Positions 62,037 to 64,000 of a DNA stretch of 64,000 bases are shown one piece after another. The first letter of the stretch is position 1. The number at the start of each line of letters is the position of its first letter. The stretch lies in NCBI GenBank assembly GCA_015069415.1, contig SVIQ01000002.1:88126-152125 (forward strand), read 5' to 3'. Under the pieces are notes generated by a model, which saw only the letters and a list, made by a program, of their open reading frames with translations, ran no database searches and was not told where the DNA came from. The translations under genes and the position numbers were made by a program. This DNA is from Clostridiales bacterium (GTDB lineage Bacteria; Bacillota; Clostridia; Christensenellales; UBA1242).

Positions 62037-63052
62037 TGACAAAATCACAAAAGACAAAACATTTAATTGTTATTTGCATATGTTTGTTGATTAGCGCAAT
62101 AATTTGCGCTTTTCATTTTGTGATTAATCCAAGTTTGACTAAAATTTTAAACAATAAATTCAATATTTATAGTTCACATGATAAACTACTAATTCACTTT
62201 GTGTCAGTGGGTCAAGGAGATGCAATTGTCGTCAATTTGCCGGACGGTAAAGTTCTTATGATTGACACTGGTTTAGAAAATACGAATATAAAACTAACTA
62301 ATTATGTAAAAAGCAGAGTTACTAACACTTTAAGAAAACATAAAATTGATTATCTTGTTTTAACGCATGGAGACAATGATCATGTTGGTGGAACAATGAA
62401 AATCTTAAAATCATTTGATGTGGGTTGTGTTTATTTACCGGATTTAACAATTGGAACTGATCAAGCGAAAGAATTAAATAATTACATATTAGAAAACGAT
62501 TTTAAAACTAAAAATATTGAAAATGGTTTAGAAATAGTAGGAAAAAATTACGAAATTGATTTTCATGTGGCGAAGGGATTTGATGAAGAAAATGATTTAA
62601 GTCCGTTAATTAAATTAAGTTACAAATCTTTTAGTGCACTTTTCACTGGAGATATTTCAAGCGATGTTGAAAAATATTTTGTTGATAATTTAAACAATGA
62701 TTTAAATGCGGACATTTTAAAAGTTGCTCATCATGGAAGTAAATATTCTTCAAGCATTGAATTCTTAGAAAAAGTTACTCCAGAGTATTCTGTAATTAGT
62801 TGCGGAACTAATATTCATGGACATCCTACGAGCGAGGTGTTAAATAATTTGACTTCTGTTGGTTCAAAAGTTTTAAGAACTGACAAAGATGGAAACATTA
62901 TGTTTGAAGTTGATGACAAAATAAAATTTGCGACAGGATATTATTCAACTACGCATCTAATTTTCAATTTTAATTATTGTATAGTAATAATTGATCTTAT
63001 TCTTCTTGTGGATGTAGTTATTATATTAACAAAAAAAGATAAAAGAAAATGA
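62036..63052 (+). CDS. ComEC/Rec2-type metallo-beta-lactamase fold protein
   Basis: A 338-residue membrane-attached hydrolase resembling the C-terminal domain of ComEC. An N-terminal membrane helix (about 9-30) precedes HFVSVGQGDAIVV (54-66), the metal site THGDNDHVGG (His111, Asp113, Asp115, His116), FTGDIS, the second His site KVAHHGSKYSSS and HGHPTSEV. A C-terminal helix (about 305-330) follows. The large competence domain and channel helices of full ComEC are missing, so it is not a DNA-uptake channel; extracellular nuclease or phosphodiesterase activity is likelier. It ends in TGA, one proof of the standard code. Confidence 0.88.
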   Translation: MTKSQKTKHLIVICICLLISAIICAFHFVINPSLTKILNNKFNIYSSHDKLLIHFVSVGQGDAIVVNLPDGKVLMIDTGLENTNIKLTNYVKSRVTNTLRKHKIDYLVLTHGDNDHVGGTMKILKSFDVGCVYLPDLTIGTDQAKELNNYILENDFKTKNIENGLEIVGKNYEIDFHVAKGFDEENDLSPLIKLSYKSFSALFTGDISSDVEKYFVDNLNNDLNADILKVAHHGSKYSSSIEFLEKVTPEYSVISCGTNIHGHPTSEVLNNLTSVGSKVLRTDKDGNIMFEVDDKIKFATGYYSTTHLIFNFNYCIVIIDLILLVDVVIILTKKDKRK

Positions 63053-63106
63053 TTGTAAAAATCTTTTAAGTTTGATATCATTATAAAAAGCTATGGAGGT
63101 GAATTT

Positions 63107-63526
63107 ATGATGAATTTGAGTTTAGTTGGGGTGACTTATAAAAAGGTAAAGTCCATAGCACAAAAAATTGCGAACTTGTTAAATGCTGAGTACGTTGATG
63201 CGAGGGCTCTGTTTGATGAAGATTTGGTTTCAAGTTTTGATGTGCCAATGCTAGATGCTGACATGGTTTTGGAAAATAAAGAAACCGTGTTGATTAAAAG
63301 ATTAATGACTTTAGAAGATACTGTAATTAGTTTTCCTGATGATATGTTTTTATCAAATGGGCATTATAAAAATATGGAAAATTCATTTAAAATTTTAGTA
63401 AAATGTAATGAAAATGATGAAATTTTAGCTAAAATTGAAAAATTTTTAGAAAAATTAGTTGATATTTCTGTTAATTTCGAAAATTTTGATGAAAATTCAA
63501 TATTAAAAATATTAAAGAAAAATTAA
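63107..63526 (+). CDS. degenerate shikimate-kinase-like protein, 139 aa
   Basis: A short soluble protein whose layout resembles a truncated shikimate kinase: an N-terminal strand LSLVGVTYKKVKSIAQKIANLLNAEYVDARALFDED corresponds (split) to the P-loop strand, first helix and the D-x-D strand of AroK, and ENKETVLIKRLMTLEDTVISFPDDMFLSNGHYKNM to the helix, strand and Gly-rich turn. The P-loop GxxGxGKS is lost (GVTYKKVKS), so ATP binding in the normal way is unlikely. GGAGGTGA lies before two consecutive ATGs; the second, at 63110, has the better spacing. The fold call is tentative and the role unknown. Confidence 0.65.
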   Translation: MMNLSLVGVTYKKVKSIAQKIANLLNAEYVDARALFDEDLVSSFDVPMLDADMVLENKETVLIKRLMTLEDTVISFPDDMFLSNGHYKNMENSFKILVKCNENDEILAKIEKFLEKLVDISVNFENFDENSILKILKKN

Positions 63527-63588
63527 AAATTTATGAATAATATTTTTGTTTCTTCACAAATTAAGATTGTAAGGTAACACTTACACTT

Positions 63589-63735
63589 AAAGAGACAGCA
63601 ATATGCTCTAAAAAAGTTGCAATATTTGGTTTTAAAATTTTATTGTTGTATATCAACATATTCATATCTCATGTTTTAATTTTAAAACCTTAGAGGATTT
63701 GTAATTTCGAGTGTATCACGCGTCTCTTTTTTATT
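63589..63735 (+). ncRNA. candidate rod-shaped structured RNA with terminator
   Basis: A nested set of pairings: outer stem AGAGAC (63591-63596) with GTCTCT (63722-63727), CTCTA (63606-63610) with TAGAG (63691-63695), and a perfect 12-bp stem GGTTTTAAAATT (63628-63639) with AATTTTAAAACC (63678-63689), plus an apical hairpin GTTG-TATAT-CAAC. The outer arm runs into TTTTTT, like a terminator. The shape recalls 6S RNA or a long leader but no signature proves it. Confidence 0.45.
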
Positions 63736-63777
63736 TAACCGATTAATAAAGTTTGTGTGAAAATTTTAGCAATTTTT

Positions 63778-63852
63778 TGTCATCCTAAGCATGTTGTAGT
63801 TGAGATTGGACAAGATACTTCGGTGTGCGCACTGTGTTTGCTAAGAATGACA
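63778..63852. repeat. palindromic REP/MITE-like element
   Basis: 75 bases bounded by imperfect inverted repeats TGTCATCCTAAGCA (63778-63791) and TGCTAAGAATGACA (63839-63852). The ends and the inner AAGATACTTCGG resemble the widespread TGTCATTCTGAGC palindromic repeat family of bacterial genomes. No ORF inside. Confidence 0.6.
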
Positions 63853-64000
63853 TGCTAAAAGTTCTTTATTTCGTAATTTTGATAAATTTATATAATTTAA
63901 TTGCTATAAAAATATATTTTTGTTAAAATTAAATAAATAAAACATAATATTTATAAGCGTACTAAGGAAAAATACGTGGGGTGGGGCAAGTGTTCAAAAG
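63853..64000. other. AT-rich intergenic end of the window
   Basis: No protein gene is visible. The last bases (from about 63957) change to a G-rich stretch (CGTGGGGTGGGGCAAG) behind A/T-rich sequence and may be the start of an RNA or gene that continues past the window. Confidence 0.3.

Noticed and set aside
63050-63052. Mycoplasma-like code with TGA as Trp
   Set aside because: TGA ends the metallo-beta-lactamase gene at the expected place and Trp is TGG throughout, so the standard code applies.

Overview
The window is about 64 kb of AT-rich DNA (by eye roughly 30% G+C, lower between genes). Genes use the standard code: TGA is a stop (for example at 63050-63052) and Trp is TGG. The gene set points to an uncultured low-GC Bacillota, probably gut-associated and from an endospore-forming lineage. 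The evidence is a dnaB-dnaI helicase-loader pair, the sporulation regulator SpoIIID, Shine-Dalgarno-driven operons, Rho-independent terminators, lipoprotein signal peptides and a SipW-type signal peptidase. The exact class cannot be fixed from sequence alone.

Layout. 1-3150: the 3' end of rplA, a transglutaminase-like protein, dUTPase and gpsA. 3200-5570 (minus): dnaB-dnaI. 5670-10690: an M1-type peptidase lipoprotein and a heterodimeric ABC exporter. 10740-13660: small unknown genes and a GT2-TPR glycosyltransferase. 13830-27905: one long operon with a 2883-residue lipoprotein, a SipW-like signal peptidase, three proteins with SipW-type signal segments and one membrane protein. 27949-29600: a two-gene SufC-SufB system. 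29640-30735 (minus): spoIIID and a TtcA-like tRNA thiolase. 31016-50368: a single ORF for a 6450-residue lipoprotein built of GLUG-like repeats. 50369-52070: a complex regulatory leader and a TasA/camelysin-like subunit gene. 52066-63526: a Cys-cluster protein, a DUF5050-like lipoprotein, a CYTH-like protein, an RsmF-type methyltransferase, an acidic coiled-coil membrane protein, SecA, a patatin-like lipase, a ComEC-type metallo-beta-lactamase protein and a degenerate kinase-like protein. 63527-64000: a candidate structured RNA and a palindromic repeat, no protein gene.

The most striking system is the surface-assembly locus. The SipW-like peptidase would process the three operon-encoded candidates and the separately controlled, apparently highly expressed TasA-like protein at 50931. 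Two giant lipoproteins sharing the same beta-helix module would be the anchoring or adhesive partners. SipW-TasA biology is established in Bacillus; the joining of giant GLUG lipoproteins to it here is inference from gene order and shared sequence features.

A second theme is transcription start layout. At least six genes (dnaB, the first ABC subunit, the unknown gene at 12464, the Cys-cluster gene, the RsmF-like gene and the patatin gene) have a -10 box ending only 6-8 bases before the start codon and no usable Shine-Dalgarno. This predicts leaderless mRNAs in a genome whose other genes have clear ribosome binding sites.
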